From positions 1-64,000 of the forward strand of contig JAJNNX010000061.1 in NCBI GenBank assembly GCA_023159155.1: DNA of 64,000 nucleotides, written 5' to 3'. Source of the stretch: Ustulina deusta (Eukaryota > Ascomycota > Sordariomycetes > Xylariales > Xylariaceae). The notes under the pieces were generated by a model that was not told the origin of the DNA, did no database searches, and was given only the letters and a program-made list of their open reading frames with translations. Made by a program: the position numbers and the translations under genes. Shown piece after piece: positions 12,124-25,700 of the stretch. Positions within the stretch are counted from its first letter, which is position 1. Each line of letters opens with the position of its first letter.

Positions 12124-15100
12124 ATATACAGAGTTTATATTTACTTACCCTATAAACTCTAACTTTTTTTTTTTTTTTTTTTTTTTAGTTTAAAGTTTTT
12201 ATTTATAATATTAATAAACTAGCTATAAAAGCTTTACTTAATTAATTATAACACTACTTTAAGCTTACTAATTATTTATTAATAAATATTTAATAAATAT
12301 ATATTTTTTATTTTGTTATAATTAATAAAATATAAATAAACTTTTTTTTTTAGTTATATATTTAATATAAAAAATTATATATTTTATAATATAAATCTAA
12401 CCTTAATATAACTTTAATAAAATTTTTAATTTTTATATTACTTAAAAACTAATAATTTACAAAAAACCTAACTTTAAATATTTTTATTTTATTTTTAGTT
12501 TTTAAATAATTAGAATAACTCTAGTTTTTAAATATAGCTAGTTTTTTATTATTAAATAATTTTAAAATTTTTTTTTTAGTAAAAAAAAAAAAAAATTAAG
12601 CACTAAACTTTTTTATAAATATTTTAAACGAACTAATATTTAAAAAAAAATCTAAAAAAAACAAAAAGTTAGAACTTAAAAAAATAAAATTTAAACTAGA
12701 ACTAGAACTATTTAAAATAAGTAATATATTTAAAGACGTAGCATTAAATATTATAGCTATATAAGCTTATAATTTTATATTAATTTTAGCAAAACTTTTT
12801 TAATAAATAAAAAAAATAAAGCATTAATTTTTTAATATGTTTATTTTAGTACTTTTAAAAAATAATTATAATTTAATAATAAAAAATATATTTAAAAGTA
12901 TTAATTTTAAATTTTTTAGTTTTATTATTTTATTTATTTTTTATTTTATTAATTTATTTTTTAATACTTTTAATTTTATTTATATTAAAAAAGCTAAAAT
13001 ATAAAAAATTAATTTTAGCAAGTTTGCAAAAAATAAAGCCTTATTTAATAATTAGGTTTATAAACTAGCAAAAAAGCTAAATAAAAATATTACTATATTC
13101 CGAACTAAAAATAGTTAATTTTAGTATATTATAAGCTAATTAAAAAAATATACTAAAAAATTAATAAAAATATATTTTTATTTAATTAAAAAATTATTTA
13201 GTAAGATTATTAAAATAATCTAAGCTTTATTAATAATTTATTATAACTTTAATTAAATAGCTATAGTTTATAAAATATTTTAAGCTTATATATATAAAAC
13301 TAATAAAAATATTAATAAGTTTATTTTTATATTTAATAGTTTAGTTTAAAAATATTAACTAACTAAGTTATAATAAAAATATAAATTATAAAATTATTTT
13401 TATATAAACTTAAAAAAAAACTTATATAAAATTTTTATAAATTTAAATATTTTTTATAAATTATTTATTAATAAAATTATTAAATTAATATATAATATTA
13501 AGCAAGCTTATAAAAACTATTAATAAACTAAGTTTATTAGTTTAACTAAATAAAAATCTAACTTAAATAATTAAATTTTTAGTAAACTAGCTTACTAATT
13601 TTTAATTAATTTTAAAAATTTTAAAATATTTATTTTAAAATAGTTAAAATAAGTATTAATTATAAAAAAAAAAAAGTTTATTAAAATAATAAGATTTATT
13701 TTATTTATAATAAAAAAAAGCATATATTAATTAATTGTTTTAATTAAAAGTTTAAAATTTTAAACGTTTAACTAGTAAAAAAAAGCTTTAATAAAAATAG
13801 CTCTAATAATTTATTTAATTTAAAAAACAAATAAAATTAATAAAAAAATTTTTTTTAGTTTTTTTATTTATTTTAATTAAAATATATAATTAAAATAAAT
13901 TAATTATTTTTAAAATATTTATTTAATTATAAGTTAATAATATTAAAATAAAAATTTTAGTTTTATATAATACTAAACCTTATATTTTTTTAATAATTAG
14001 CTATAAATTTATATAATAAATTAAATAATAATTAAAAATAAAAATAGTTTAACTAATTAAATTTTAAAAGCTTTATAACTACTAAAATAAAATAGTTAAC
14101 AAAGTTTGCAAATATTTAATATATATTATAAAAATTAATAATTAATAATTTAAAAACTAAACGTTTTAAATTATTAATTTTAGCTATAATATTATTATTA
14201 ATATTAAATAATTAATAAAACAAAATATTTTAATAAAAACTTAAAAATAATAATTAATTTAGCTAAATAATTTATTTTTATTAGTTTAATTTTTATTAAT
14301 AATTATAGTTAAGCTTTTTAATTATAAATAATAAAATATAAACCTAAAAATATAAAAAAATACAAATTAATATAATTAAACGTTAAAAAAATATTATTAA
14401 ATATTAAAAAGATTTTTTAAAAATAAAACAATTATTTTAAAAATAACTAAAACTAAAAAAAAAAAAAAACTAAGCTACTATTAAAAAAATTATATAAAAC
14501 TTTTAAAATTATTTTTATTAAAATAAATAAAAATAATTAGCTAAAAAAATTTTAAAAAAACTTATTATAATTAAGTTTATAATAATTAAAAAAAACTATA
14601 CTAAGCTACTCAAAAAAGATTTAAAAATAATTAATATTTTATAAAAAAATAGATTTAAATTAACTAAGTAGTAGTATAAAAAACTTTTAATAATAAACCA
14701 ATTTTATTTAAAAAAAAAAAAAACTTCTAATATATAAAATTAATATAAAGCTTTTTATTTTTTTAGCTATTATATTTAAAAAGGTTTTTTTTAAAAAAAA
14801 AATCTAAAACTTTACTATTATTATAATTAAGGTTTAATATAGTACTAAAACTTAATAATACAAAATATACTTCTAGCTTTTATTAATATTATATATTTAT
14901 ATAATTAATTTTATTTAAAAAAAATTTTATAAATAAGCTACTAGCTATAAACTTTATTAAATAAAATATAAATTTAAATATTATTTTTATTTTATTTATA
15001 CTTAAATTTAAATTAACTAAATATAAATTTATAATTAATTACTAATAAAAAATATATATTTAAAAAATTAAATTATATTAATTTTAAATATTAATAATAT

Positions 15101-17754
15101 TATATTTAATTATTATAATATTATTTAATTTATTAAACTAAATATTATTAAAACTTTTTATTAACTATTATTAACTATAAAATTATATTAAATTTTTTTT
15201 TTTTAAACTTATAAAAAAATATTTTAATAAAAAGTTTTATTTTTTAGTTTAAAAATAAAACCTATTTAATAATAAACTTTTATTAATATATAAATTCAAA
15301 AACTTTTAAATAAATTTGTAAATATTTATATAAATAATATTTTAATTTATTTTAAAACTAAAAAATAGTACTAAACTTATTATAAAAAAATAATTTATTG
15401 TTTATATTAAGCTAAATATTAAAAAAATATTAAAAAGTTTTATTTTAATATATTTATTATTAATTATTTAAAAATAATTATAAAAACTAAAATAAAAATA
15501 AAAATTAATTTTATTAAAATTTAAGTAATTTTAAATTAAAACTTTAATAATTTTAAAAATACTAAATTAATCCGGTTATTTTTTAAGTTTTATAATTATA
15601 TTTGTATATTTATTTATTATACTAATAAAATAACTGCTTTTTTAAATTAACTACTAAAAAAAAAAAAATTATTTATAATAGAACTAAAATAAAAATAAGC
15701 TTTTAAATATATAAAACTACTAGCTTATAAAACATTTATTTTAGCTTTTTTTATGCCTAGCTAATTAATATAAATAAAAATAAATATTTTATATAATATA
15801 ACAAAAAAAATTATTTAATAATAATAAAAAAATATAACTTAAAAACTTATAAAATATTTTTTTAAAATAATAATACTAACTAAACAAACTTACTTAATTT
15901 AAAACTATAAATTTTTAGTAATAATATAAACTTTAAAATATTATTACTTAAAGCTTTTTAAAACTAAGTTTTTTATAATAACTAATTATTAAACTTTATT
16001 ATATTTTTTAAATAAATAGATTTTATTAATATAATAAGTATACTAAGCTAATTTTTTATTAAACTTTAATATTATTTTTTAATACTAACTAAAATAAAAA
16101 AATATAATAACTAATATTTTATTAAAAAAAATAGCTAAGCTTTTTATAATTAAAGCTATAAAAACTAAAAAATAAACAATAATATTAGTCCTATTTAATA
16201 AAATACTAAGTTTTATATTAACTATAAACTTTTTATTTAATATTTTTTAAAAAGCCAACCTAATAGACTTAATTAAACAAAAAAACTAGTTATAAAAACT
16301 AAAAAATAAAAATAAAAAGCTATATATACTTAAGATTATTTTAAATAAACTTATTTTTTTTTATATAGCTTTAATTTAAAAAGTTTATATATTTTTAATT
16401 ATTACATACTAAAATTAATATAAAACAATTAAAATATTAAAACAAAAATACTACTAGTTTTACTTAAAATATAATTATAAATAATATATATATAATTATT
16501 ATAACTATAAAAAAAATAAAATATTACAAAATAAAACTTTTGGTTTTTTTTATTTATTGTTTATATTAGCTATAATATAGCAATATATAATAATAAATAA
16601 CAAAAATATATTATTTAATTAATAAAGTTAGAACTATATATAAATATTTATAAATAAGTTTAGCTATTTAATTATAATTTTATTTAATAAAAAAATAAAT
16701 ACTATAAAATTATTAGTTATATAATATTATAAAAGTTTATATAGATTTTTTAGCATATTAAATATATAAATATTAAATAATATAAAACTGTTTATTTTTA
16801 AACCTAAAAAATAATAAAATTAATTAATAAAAAACTAAACTAATAATTTTATTTTTATATTAATAAATATTAAAACAATTAAAATATTTATTTTTTTATT
16901 TTAGACTTTATATATAATTTTTTGTAATATTTATTAATTAATATATTATTACTAAAAGTAATAATAAAAATTAAAATATAAAACCTTCTAATAGTAAATA
17001 TTAATAAAACTATGATAAATTCTAATATTAAGCAATAAGCGTTTAAACTAGTTTATTAAACTTAAAACGTTTAAAAAATAATATATAATATAGTAATTTT
17101 TATATAAAAATAATATAAGCTATAAACTAATAAAAAAAAATACTTAATAAATTTTAAAATAAAAAATAAAGTTTTTTTAAAAAAAAAAAATTTTGTAATA
17201 TAAGTACTAACTACTAGATTAGATTCTTAATTAATTAAACTTTTTAAAAAAATAAAAAAATAAAAATTTAGCTATATTTTTAATTTATTTAATTTTTATA
17301 AAATAAAAAACTTATTTTATACTAACTAATTATAAAAAATAAGTAATAATTTTTTATTTTAATAAATTTAATTATTATTTTTAGCTAAAAATATTAATAG
17401 TAAAACAAAATTTAAAGTTAAACAAATCAAAGAATTAAAAATATATAAAAAAAACAAAAAGTTATAATATTAAGTTGCTTAAAAAAGCTACAATTTTAAT
17501 AATACTTAATATATAGTTTAAAATGTTAAAAATATACTAATTAAACTTAACTAATTTTATAAAACTTATAAAAAAGCTTTTAAACTTTTTATAAAATTAT
17601 AAAAATAAATATATATAATAATAATTAATAAGTTTATAAATAATTATAAAAATAATAATAAAGCAATATAATATAAAAAAACTATATAAATTTAATATTA
17701 TTAATAATTTTAAGTTAAAACTATATTTAAATTTTTAGTTTTAGAAAAAGGTAG

Positions 17755-17997
17755 TATAACAGTTAATACAATCTAGATAATTTTAGCAAAACTTACAAAA
17801 ACTTCAAACCTATATAGCAATAAAATAGAAAGTCTATATATAGACTAACCTAACTTTGCAGCTATATATATAAAATTTATATCTACCTACCTTATAAACT
17901 CTGACTTTTTTTTTCTTTTTTTTCTTTTTTAGCTTAAAGTCTTTGTTTATAGTATTAATAAACTAGCTATAGAAGCTTTATTTAACTAATCGTAACA
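17755..17997 (+). repeat. LTR of family 1 (copy D, 3' LTR)
   Basis: 243 bp, TATAACAG at the start and CGTAACA at the end. It is directly followed by TATAT, the target duplication matching 7,768-7,772. A poly-T/C tract at about 17,905-17,930 precedes the conserved TTTAGCTTAAAG segment. Confidence 0.8.
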
Positions 17998-20900
17998 TAT
18001 ATAAACTTAAAAAAACATTTATATAAAACATTTATAAATTTAAATATTTTTTATAAATTATTTATTAATAAAGTTATTAAATTAATATATAATACTAAAT
18101 AAGCTTATAAAAACTATTAATAAACTAAATTTATTAGCTTAATTAAACAAAAATCCAATTTAAATAACTAAATTTTTAATAAATTTACTTATTAATTTTT
18201 AATTAACTTTAAAAGTTTTAAAATATTTATTTTAAAATAATTAAAATAAGCATTAACTATAAAAAAAAAAAAGCTTATTAAAATAAAACTTATTTTATTT
18301 ATAATAAAAAAAAATATATATTAGTTAATTATTTTAATTAAAAACTTAAAATTTTAAATATTTAATTAATAAAAAAAACTATAATAAAAATAGCTTTAAT
18401 AGTTTATTTAATTTAAAAAATAAATAAAACTAATAAAAGTTTTTTTATTAGTTTTTTTATTTATTTTAACTAAAATATATAACTAAAACAAATTAATTAC
18501 TTTTAAAATATTTATTTAATTATAAATTAATAATATTAAAATAAAAACTTTAGTTTTATATAATATTAAAATTTATATTTTTTTAATAATTAGTTATAAA
18601 TTTATAAAATAAATTAAATAATAATTAAAAATAAAAATAGTTGATTTAATTAAACTTTAAAAGTTTTATAATTATTAAAATAAAATAATTAGTAAAATTT
18701 ATAAATATTTAATATATATTATAAAAATTAATAATTAATAATTTAAAAACTAAATGTTTTAAATTATTAATTTTAGTTATAATATTATTATTAATATTAA
18801 ATAATTAATAAAACAAAATATTTTAATAAAAACTAAAAAATAATAATTAATTTAATTAAATAATTTATTTTTATTAGTTTAATTTTTACTAATAATTATA
18901 ATTAAACTTTTTAGTTATAAATAATAAAATATAAACTTAAAAATATAAAAAAAATACTAATTAATATAATTAAATATTAAAAAAATATTATTAAATATTA
19001 AAACAATTTTTTAAAAATAAAATAATTATTTTAAAAACAACTAAAACTAAAAAAATATAAAAAAAACTTAAAACTTTTAAATTTAAAATAAAAAAAGTTT
19101 ATATAATAATTTCTAAAAAAAAAAAAATTAAGCTATTATTAAAAAAATTATATAAAATCTTTAGAATTATTTTTATTTAAATAAATAAAAATAATTAACT
19201 AAAAAAATTCTAAAAGAGTTTATTATAATTAAGTTTATAATAATTAAAAATAACTATACTAAGCTACTTAAAAAAAAATTAAAAGTAATTAATATTTTAT
19301 AAAAAAAAATTAAATTAAATTAATTAAATAATTTTATAAAAAAATTTTAATAATAAACTAATTTTATTTTAAAAAAAAAAAGATTTTAAATATATAAAGT
19401 TAATATTAAATTTTTTGCTTTTTTAGCTATTATATTTAGAAAAATTCTTTTTAAAATTTTTTTTTAAAATTTTACTATTATTATAACTAGAATTTAATAT
19501 AATACTAAAACTTAATAATAAAAAATATACTTTTAAACTTTATTAATATTAATTATTTATATTTAAATTTAAATTAATTAAATTATATTAGTTTTAAATA
19601 TTAATAATATTATATTTAATTATTATAATATTATTTATTTTATAAAATTAAATATTATTAAAATTTTTTATTAATTATTATTAATTATAAAATTATACTA
19701 TTTTATTTTTTAAACTTATAAAAAAATATTTATATAAAAAGTTTTATTATTTAATTTAAAAATAAAATTTATTTAATAGTAAGCTTTTATTAATATATAA
19801 ACTTAAAAACTTTTAAATAAATTTATAAATATTTATATAAATAATATTTTAATTTATTTTAAAACTAAAAAATAGTATTAAACCTACTATAAAAAAATAA
19901 TTTATTGCTTATATTAAGCTAAATATTAAAAAAATATTAAAAAGTTTTATTTTAATATATTTATTATTAATTATTTAAAAATAATTATAAAAACTAAAAT
20001 AAAAATAAAAATTAATTTTATAAAAATTTAAACAATTTTAAATTAAGATTTTAATAATTTTAAAAATACTAAATTAATCCGGTTATTTTTTAAGCTTTAT
20101 AATTATATTTATATATTTATTTATTATATTAGTAAAATTGCTATTTTTTTTTAAATTAATTACTAAAAAAAAAAAAATTTTTTATAATAAAATTAGAACA
20201 AAAATAAATTTTTAAATATATAAAACTACTATTATATAAAATATTTATTTTAGGTTTTTTTAAAACTAATTAATTAATATAAATAAAAATAAATATTTTA
20301 TATAATATAATTAAAAAAATTATTTAGTAATAATAAAAAAATATAACTTAAAAACTTATAAAATATTTTTTTAAAATAATAATATTAATTAAGCAAGCTT
20401 ACTTAATTTAAAACTATAAACTTTTAATAATAATATAAATTTTAAAATATTATTATTTAAAGCTTTTTAAAACTAAATTTTTTATAATAATTAATTATTA
20501 AATTTTATTATATTTTTTAAATAAATAGATTTTATTAATATAATAAGTATATTAAGCTAACTTTTTATTAAACTTTAATATTATTTTTTAATATTAATTA
20601 AATTAAAATAAAATAATAATTAATATTTTATTAAAAAAAATAGCTAAACTTTTTATAATTAAAACTAAAAAAACTAAAAAAAAAAAAAAATATTAATTCT
20701 GCTTAATAAAATATTAAGTTTTATATTAACTATAAACTTTTTATTTAATATTTTTTAAAAAGTTAACCTAATAAACTTAATTAAATAAAAAACTAGTTAT
20801 AAGATCTAAAAAATCAAAATAAAAAATTATATATATTTAAAATTATTTTAAATATAACTATTTTTTTTATATAGTTTTAATTTAAAAAGTTTATATATTT

Positions 20901-22269
20901 TTAATTATTATATATTAAAGTTAATATAAAATAATTAAAATATTAAAATAAAAATATTATTAGTTTTATTTAAAATATAATTATAAATAATATATATATA
21001 ATTATTATAACTATAAAACAAACAAAATATTATAAAATAAAATTTCTAGTTTTTTTTATTTATTATTTATATTAATTATAATATAGCAATATATAATAAT
21101 AAATAATAAAAATATATTATTTAATTAATAAAATTATAATTATATATAAATATTTATAAATAAGTTTAATTGTTTAATTATAATTTTATTTAGTAAAAAA
21201 ATAAATATTATAAAATTATTAGCTATATAATATTATAAAAATTTATATAGATTTTTTAATATATTAAATATATAAATATTAAATAATATAAAATTATTTA
21301 TTTTTAAATTTATAGTAATAATTAATAGTTTTATAAGTATTAAATATTGTTTTAGTAATATTTATTATTTTTAGACCTAAAAAGCAATAAAATTAACTAA
21401 TTAAGAATTAAACTAATAATTCTATTTTTATATTAATAAATACTAAAATAATTAAAATATTTATCTTTTTTGTTTTAGATTTTATATATAATTTTTTATA
21501 ATATTTATTAATTAATATATTATTATTAAAAATAACAATAAAAATTAAAAGATAAAACTTTTTAATAGTAAATATTAGCAAAACTATTATAAATTTTAAT
21601 ATTAAATAGCAAATATTCGAACTAGTTTACTAAACTTAAAATATTTAAAAAATAATATAAATTATAAATTAATAAAAAAAATGCTTAATAAATTTTAAAA
21701 TAAAAACCAAAGTTTTTTAAAAAAAAAAAAAAAGCTTTATAATATAAGTACTAACTATTAAAATTGGACTTTTAGTTAGTTAAACTTTTTAAAATCTTAA
21801 AAAAACAAAAATTTAATTATATTTTTAATTTGTTTAATTTTTATAAAATAAAGAACTTATTTTATACTAACTAATTATAAAAAATAAATAATAATTTTTT
21901 ATTTTAATAAATCTAATTATTATTTTTAGTTAAAAATATTAATAATAAACCAAAATTTAAAATTAAACAAATTAAATAATTAAAAATATATAAAACAAAT
22001 AAAAAGCTGCAATACTAGGTTGTTTAAAAAAACTATAATTTTAAAAATATACTAATTAAGCTTAACTAATTTTATAAAACTTATAAAAAAGCTTTTAAAT
22101 TTTTTATAAAATTATAAAAATAAATATATATAGTAGTAGTTAATAAATTTATAAATAATTATAAAAACAATAATAAAGCAATATAATATAGAAAAGCTAT
22201 ATAAACTTAGCGTTATTAGTAATTTTGAGTTAAAACTATGTTTGAACTTTTGGTTTTAAAAAAAGGTAG

Positions 22270-22708
22270 TATGATAGTTAGTATAGTTTTAGCAAAATCT
22301 ATAGTATAGTTTTAGCGAGACCTATAAGGACTTTAGACCTATATAGCAATAAAATAGGAAGTTTGTGTACGGACTAACCTATAATTCTGTAGCCACACAT
22401 ATAGAGTCTATATCTACCCATTTTATAAACTCTAATTTTTTTTTTTTTTTTTTTTTTAGCTTAGAGTGTCATGCCTGGCATACTGGGACCGGTGCACACT
22501 CACTATATATACATACCATGTCCGCACCCACTTCGATAGAGAATCTTCCTCCTACAAGCTTTAGTCTTGTAAGCCAACCTCACCGAATATACAACTTATC
22601 CCTCCATATATTGTACCTGACCTCGTGAACTTCCCATTCATGACATAGAGTTTTTGTCTATAGTATTAATAAACTAGCTATAAAAGCTTTATTTGACTGA
22701 TTGTAACA
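22270..22708 (+). repeat. LTR of family 1 (copy E, 3' LTR, with insertion)
   Basis: The LTR is 255 bp after removing the 179-bp solo LTR and one TAGAG duplicate. It begins TATGATAG and ends GATTGTAACA. It carries the 23-bp tandem duplication shared with 6,529-6,783, which pairs the two as ends of one element. Confidence 0.75.
22467..22645 (+). mobile_element. Solo LTR, second family (179 bp)
   Basis: The segment begins TGTCATGCC and ends CATTCATGACA, so it has TG...CA ends with short inverted termini TGTCATG/CATGACA. Exact 5-bp target duplications TAGAG flank it (22,462-22,466 and 22,646-22,650). An ACTATATATACATACC stretch may be its promoter. It is not RIPped although its host LTR is. The small open frame across it (22,365-22,628) is not a gene. 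Strand is assigned arbitrarily from the TATA-like motif. Confidence 0.85.
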
Positions 22709-25700
22709 GTACGAACGTTTATAAATATAGAGATAAAAGTTTTTTTATATAATATTAAAAAAAACTAAAAAAAGTTTTAAGTTTTATTATTATAATTATA
22801 AATTATTTATAGCTATAATATAATATAATAAAAGCTATTTTATATTTATTATTATTTTTTATTTTTTATTAAAAAAAGCTTTTTATAATATTAATAATAG
22901 TAAAGATTATAAATCTATATAAAGCGCTAAATATTTTATTCTATTAAAATCATAAATAAATATTACTAATAATTTTAGTATTAATTTTTTATAAATTAAC
23001 TATTATATAAAGTTTGCTTTTATGCTAAACAATAAATATAAGTAATATAATAAAATAAAGTTGTTTTAGAAATATAGGTTTAATAATTCTAGTATTAATA
23101 AACGGCTTAAAGATAATATTTATTATATTATAGTTTTTATAAAATTAAAAGTAAAAGTATTAATAAAAATTATTAATAAAAACGTTTTTTTTAAATTTAA
23201 TAAATATTTTAATTTTATTATTAAAATAGCTAAGTTTAAAACAAAATAAATAAAAATACTTATAAAAAATAAATTTAATTTAAAATATAACTTTAGGTCT
23301 TTAGTCTAATAATATGTTTATTTTTAACTTATTAAGTAGTATTTAAAGCTTAAGCAGATTAAACAAATTAAAAAGATAGCTATATTTATATTTATTGTTA
23401 TTTTTGTTATTTTTATTTTTTTGCTTACTTATATTAAAAATTTTAAAAATATAAAATAGATCTAAACAAAATTAAATATATAAATATTTTTATAAAAGCT
23501 AAATAAATTATTTTTATAAATAAAAATAAAAAGTCTGCTAAAATTTGTAAAATATTAAGCTATATTTTAACTATTTTAAATTAATACTATAATAAAACTA
23601 TATATATTAAATAAAAAGTTTATAATAGTTTAAAAGTAAATAAAGCAACTTATAGCTATAATAAATATATTTAAATAGTTAATAAATATAGCAATATTTT
23701 TGTTTGCTTTAATTTTAAAATTAATTATTGCTTAAATTAGTACTTATTTGTAATAAAGTTTTGGTTAAGCGCTAAACGCTGCAGATATACGTATATAGTA
23801 TCCGGTATTTATAATATAAAGTTTATTATTTTATAATTTGCTGCTCTATTTAATATATAATAAATATATTTTAAAAAAACTTATATTAAAAATTATACTA
23901 TATAAAAATTTATTAATAATATAAATCTGCTATATTTAGGACTATATTAACTTTTTAATATTAAAAAATATAATGTTAATATTAGTATAATTTGTAATAT
24001 AAGGCTTTTTATTAATATTTTTAATACTAAAGCTTTATATAAGTATTTAAATAGGTACATTTAGGTATATCTATACTAAAAACTTTTTAAATATAAAAAA
24101 TAGAAATAAAACAATATTTATATATATTTTTGCTTTATAATTTTAATTATAAATAATAATTTTAAAATAAGCAAAACTTTTCTATTTATAAAACTTGCTA
24201 TTTATAATATAAAAAAAAGTTATTTTAGTTTTTTTAATATATTTAAATATATTATAATTAAATAGCATTTTTTATATTTTAATATATTTGATTATTTTAT
24301 TTAATATAATAGTAGTAGCTAGGTTAAATAATTTAGTAATATTGCATAAAAAAAGCTAGTTTTAATTATTATTAATAATAATTGTTTAATTGTTTAAAAT
24401 TAAAAGTAATAGATATTTAGATTTATTAAATTTATTAAATAATAGCTAAGCAAAAATTTTAGTAATATTATATATTATATTTATAGTTTTAAATAATAAT
24501 AAAAATAGTAATAAAACTATATTATATAGATCTAATATATTATTAGCTAAAAAAAAAGATTATAAAAGCTCTTTTAAAACTAATAAAATATTTTTCTAAA
24601 GCGTCCGCTTTAATTATTTTTTAGTCTAATAGCATTATTAGTACTATTAGGTTTATCTTTATTAGAATTAGGGTTATAATCTAGCTAAAATATATTAATT
24701 TAATTTATAATACGTAGTAAAGCATAGAAGTTTTTTTTGTTTATATTATAATAGATTATCTAATTTCTAATTATATAAATTTAAGCAACTTTTATTTAAA
24801 AAGTATTATTAAATATATTATTTTTGCTTTACTAGTTATTATAAAATTAATTATTATTTTATTATTAATTATAAAAATGATTATTTTTAAAAAAAGCTTT
24901 AGGCTATTACTTTACTAGCTTTAATAAAAATAGCTTTAAATAATAATAAAAAAGAGTTAATATATAGATTAGTTATATTAAACTTTATAATATTATAGTT
25001 AGAATTAGTATTCTTTTTGATTAAAGCTTTTAAGTTACTAATATATTTTTTTTAAGTTTAGTAAGCCTTAATAAATTTATGCTAATTTTTTAATACTATA
25101 TATTTCTAACTACTAATTTGATTTTAAATATTTTAAATAGTATTATTACTAATTTATAATTTAATAAATAGCTTAAAATTATTATTAAAGTGCTTAAATA
25201 TTTATTTAGCAATATAGTTTTTATTTATATAGTTTATTTTGTAATAATACTTTATTTTAGAGTTAATATAAATTTTAATAGGGGTTTTTTTTTTGTTAGC
25301 AAAATTATATTATTTTTTGTTTGCTTGTTATATAATTTTAAGCCGGTTTTTTTAAAAACATTGTTTTAAGTAATATTTAGCCCAAATAAAACTTTAAATA
25401 ACTTATTGCTTAATGTTTTATATAAAACTTTTAAACTAGCATATTTTAAATAAATTAAAGTTAAACATAATATTAATACTAAAATCTTAAAAAACTGTAG
25501 TTTTGTTTTATTTTTATTTAAAATGCTTAAACTTATTAATATATTAAATAATTAAAATAAAATTATAATATTTAAATAAAAAAAGCTTTATTATATTATA
25601 TAGCTACTAAAAGTTATAATACTAATTATTAAAGTATTAGCTAAAATATTAATTTATTTATAGATTTTGCTATAATATAGCTAGAGCAATTAAAAAAGCA

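Larger units (their letters stand above)
7773..17997 (+). mobile_element. Family 1 LTR retroelement inserted into another copy
   Basis: The left LTR is 7,773-7,887 plus 12,124-12,253, split by a younger insertion. The internal region is 12,254-17,754 and the right LTR 17,755-17,997. Perfect 5-bp target duplications TATAT flank it (7,768-7,772 and 17,998-18,002), and the host element's internal sequence is contiguous across the insertion when the element is removed. Both LTRs share a 10-bp insert near their start (TCTGTATAG / TCTAGATAA) absent from other copies. The internal 5.5 kb is fully RIPped with no coding frame. The polypurine-like run GAAAAAGGTAG lies just before the right LTR. Confidence 0.8.
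6529..22708 (+). mobile_element. Family 1 LTR retroelement (host of nested insertions)
   Basis: The outermost element of the nest. Its 5' LTR is 6,529-6,783 and its 3' LTR 22,270-22,708. Its internal region is split: the first 1 kb lies at 6,784-7,772 and the rest resumes at 17,998, directly after the inserted copy 7,773-17,997. The two LTRs are paired because both carry the same 23-bp internal duplication (AGTATAGTTTTAGC-type) and both are 255 bp once the solo-LTR insertion and its target duplication are removed from the right one. Flanking pentamers are atata (6,524-6,528) and gtacg (22,709-22,713), which are compatible with one duplication after RIP but do not prove it. A polypurine-like run AAAAAAAGGTAG precedes the 3' LTR. 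Confidence 0.75.

Noticed and set aside
22365..22628. 87-residue plus-strand frame
   Set aside because: It spans a family 1 LTR, its poly-T tract and the inserted solo LTR, so it is chimeric repeat sequence.
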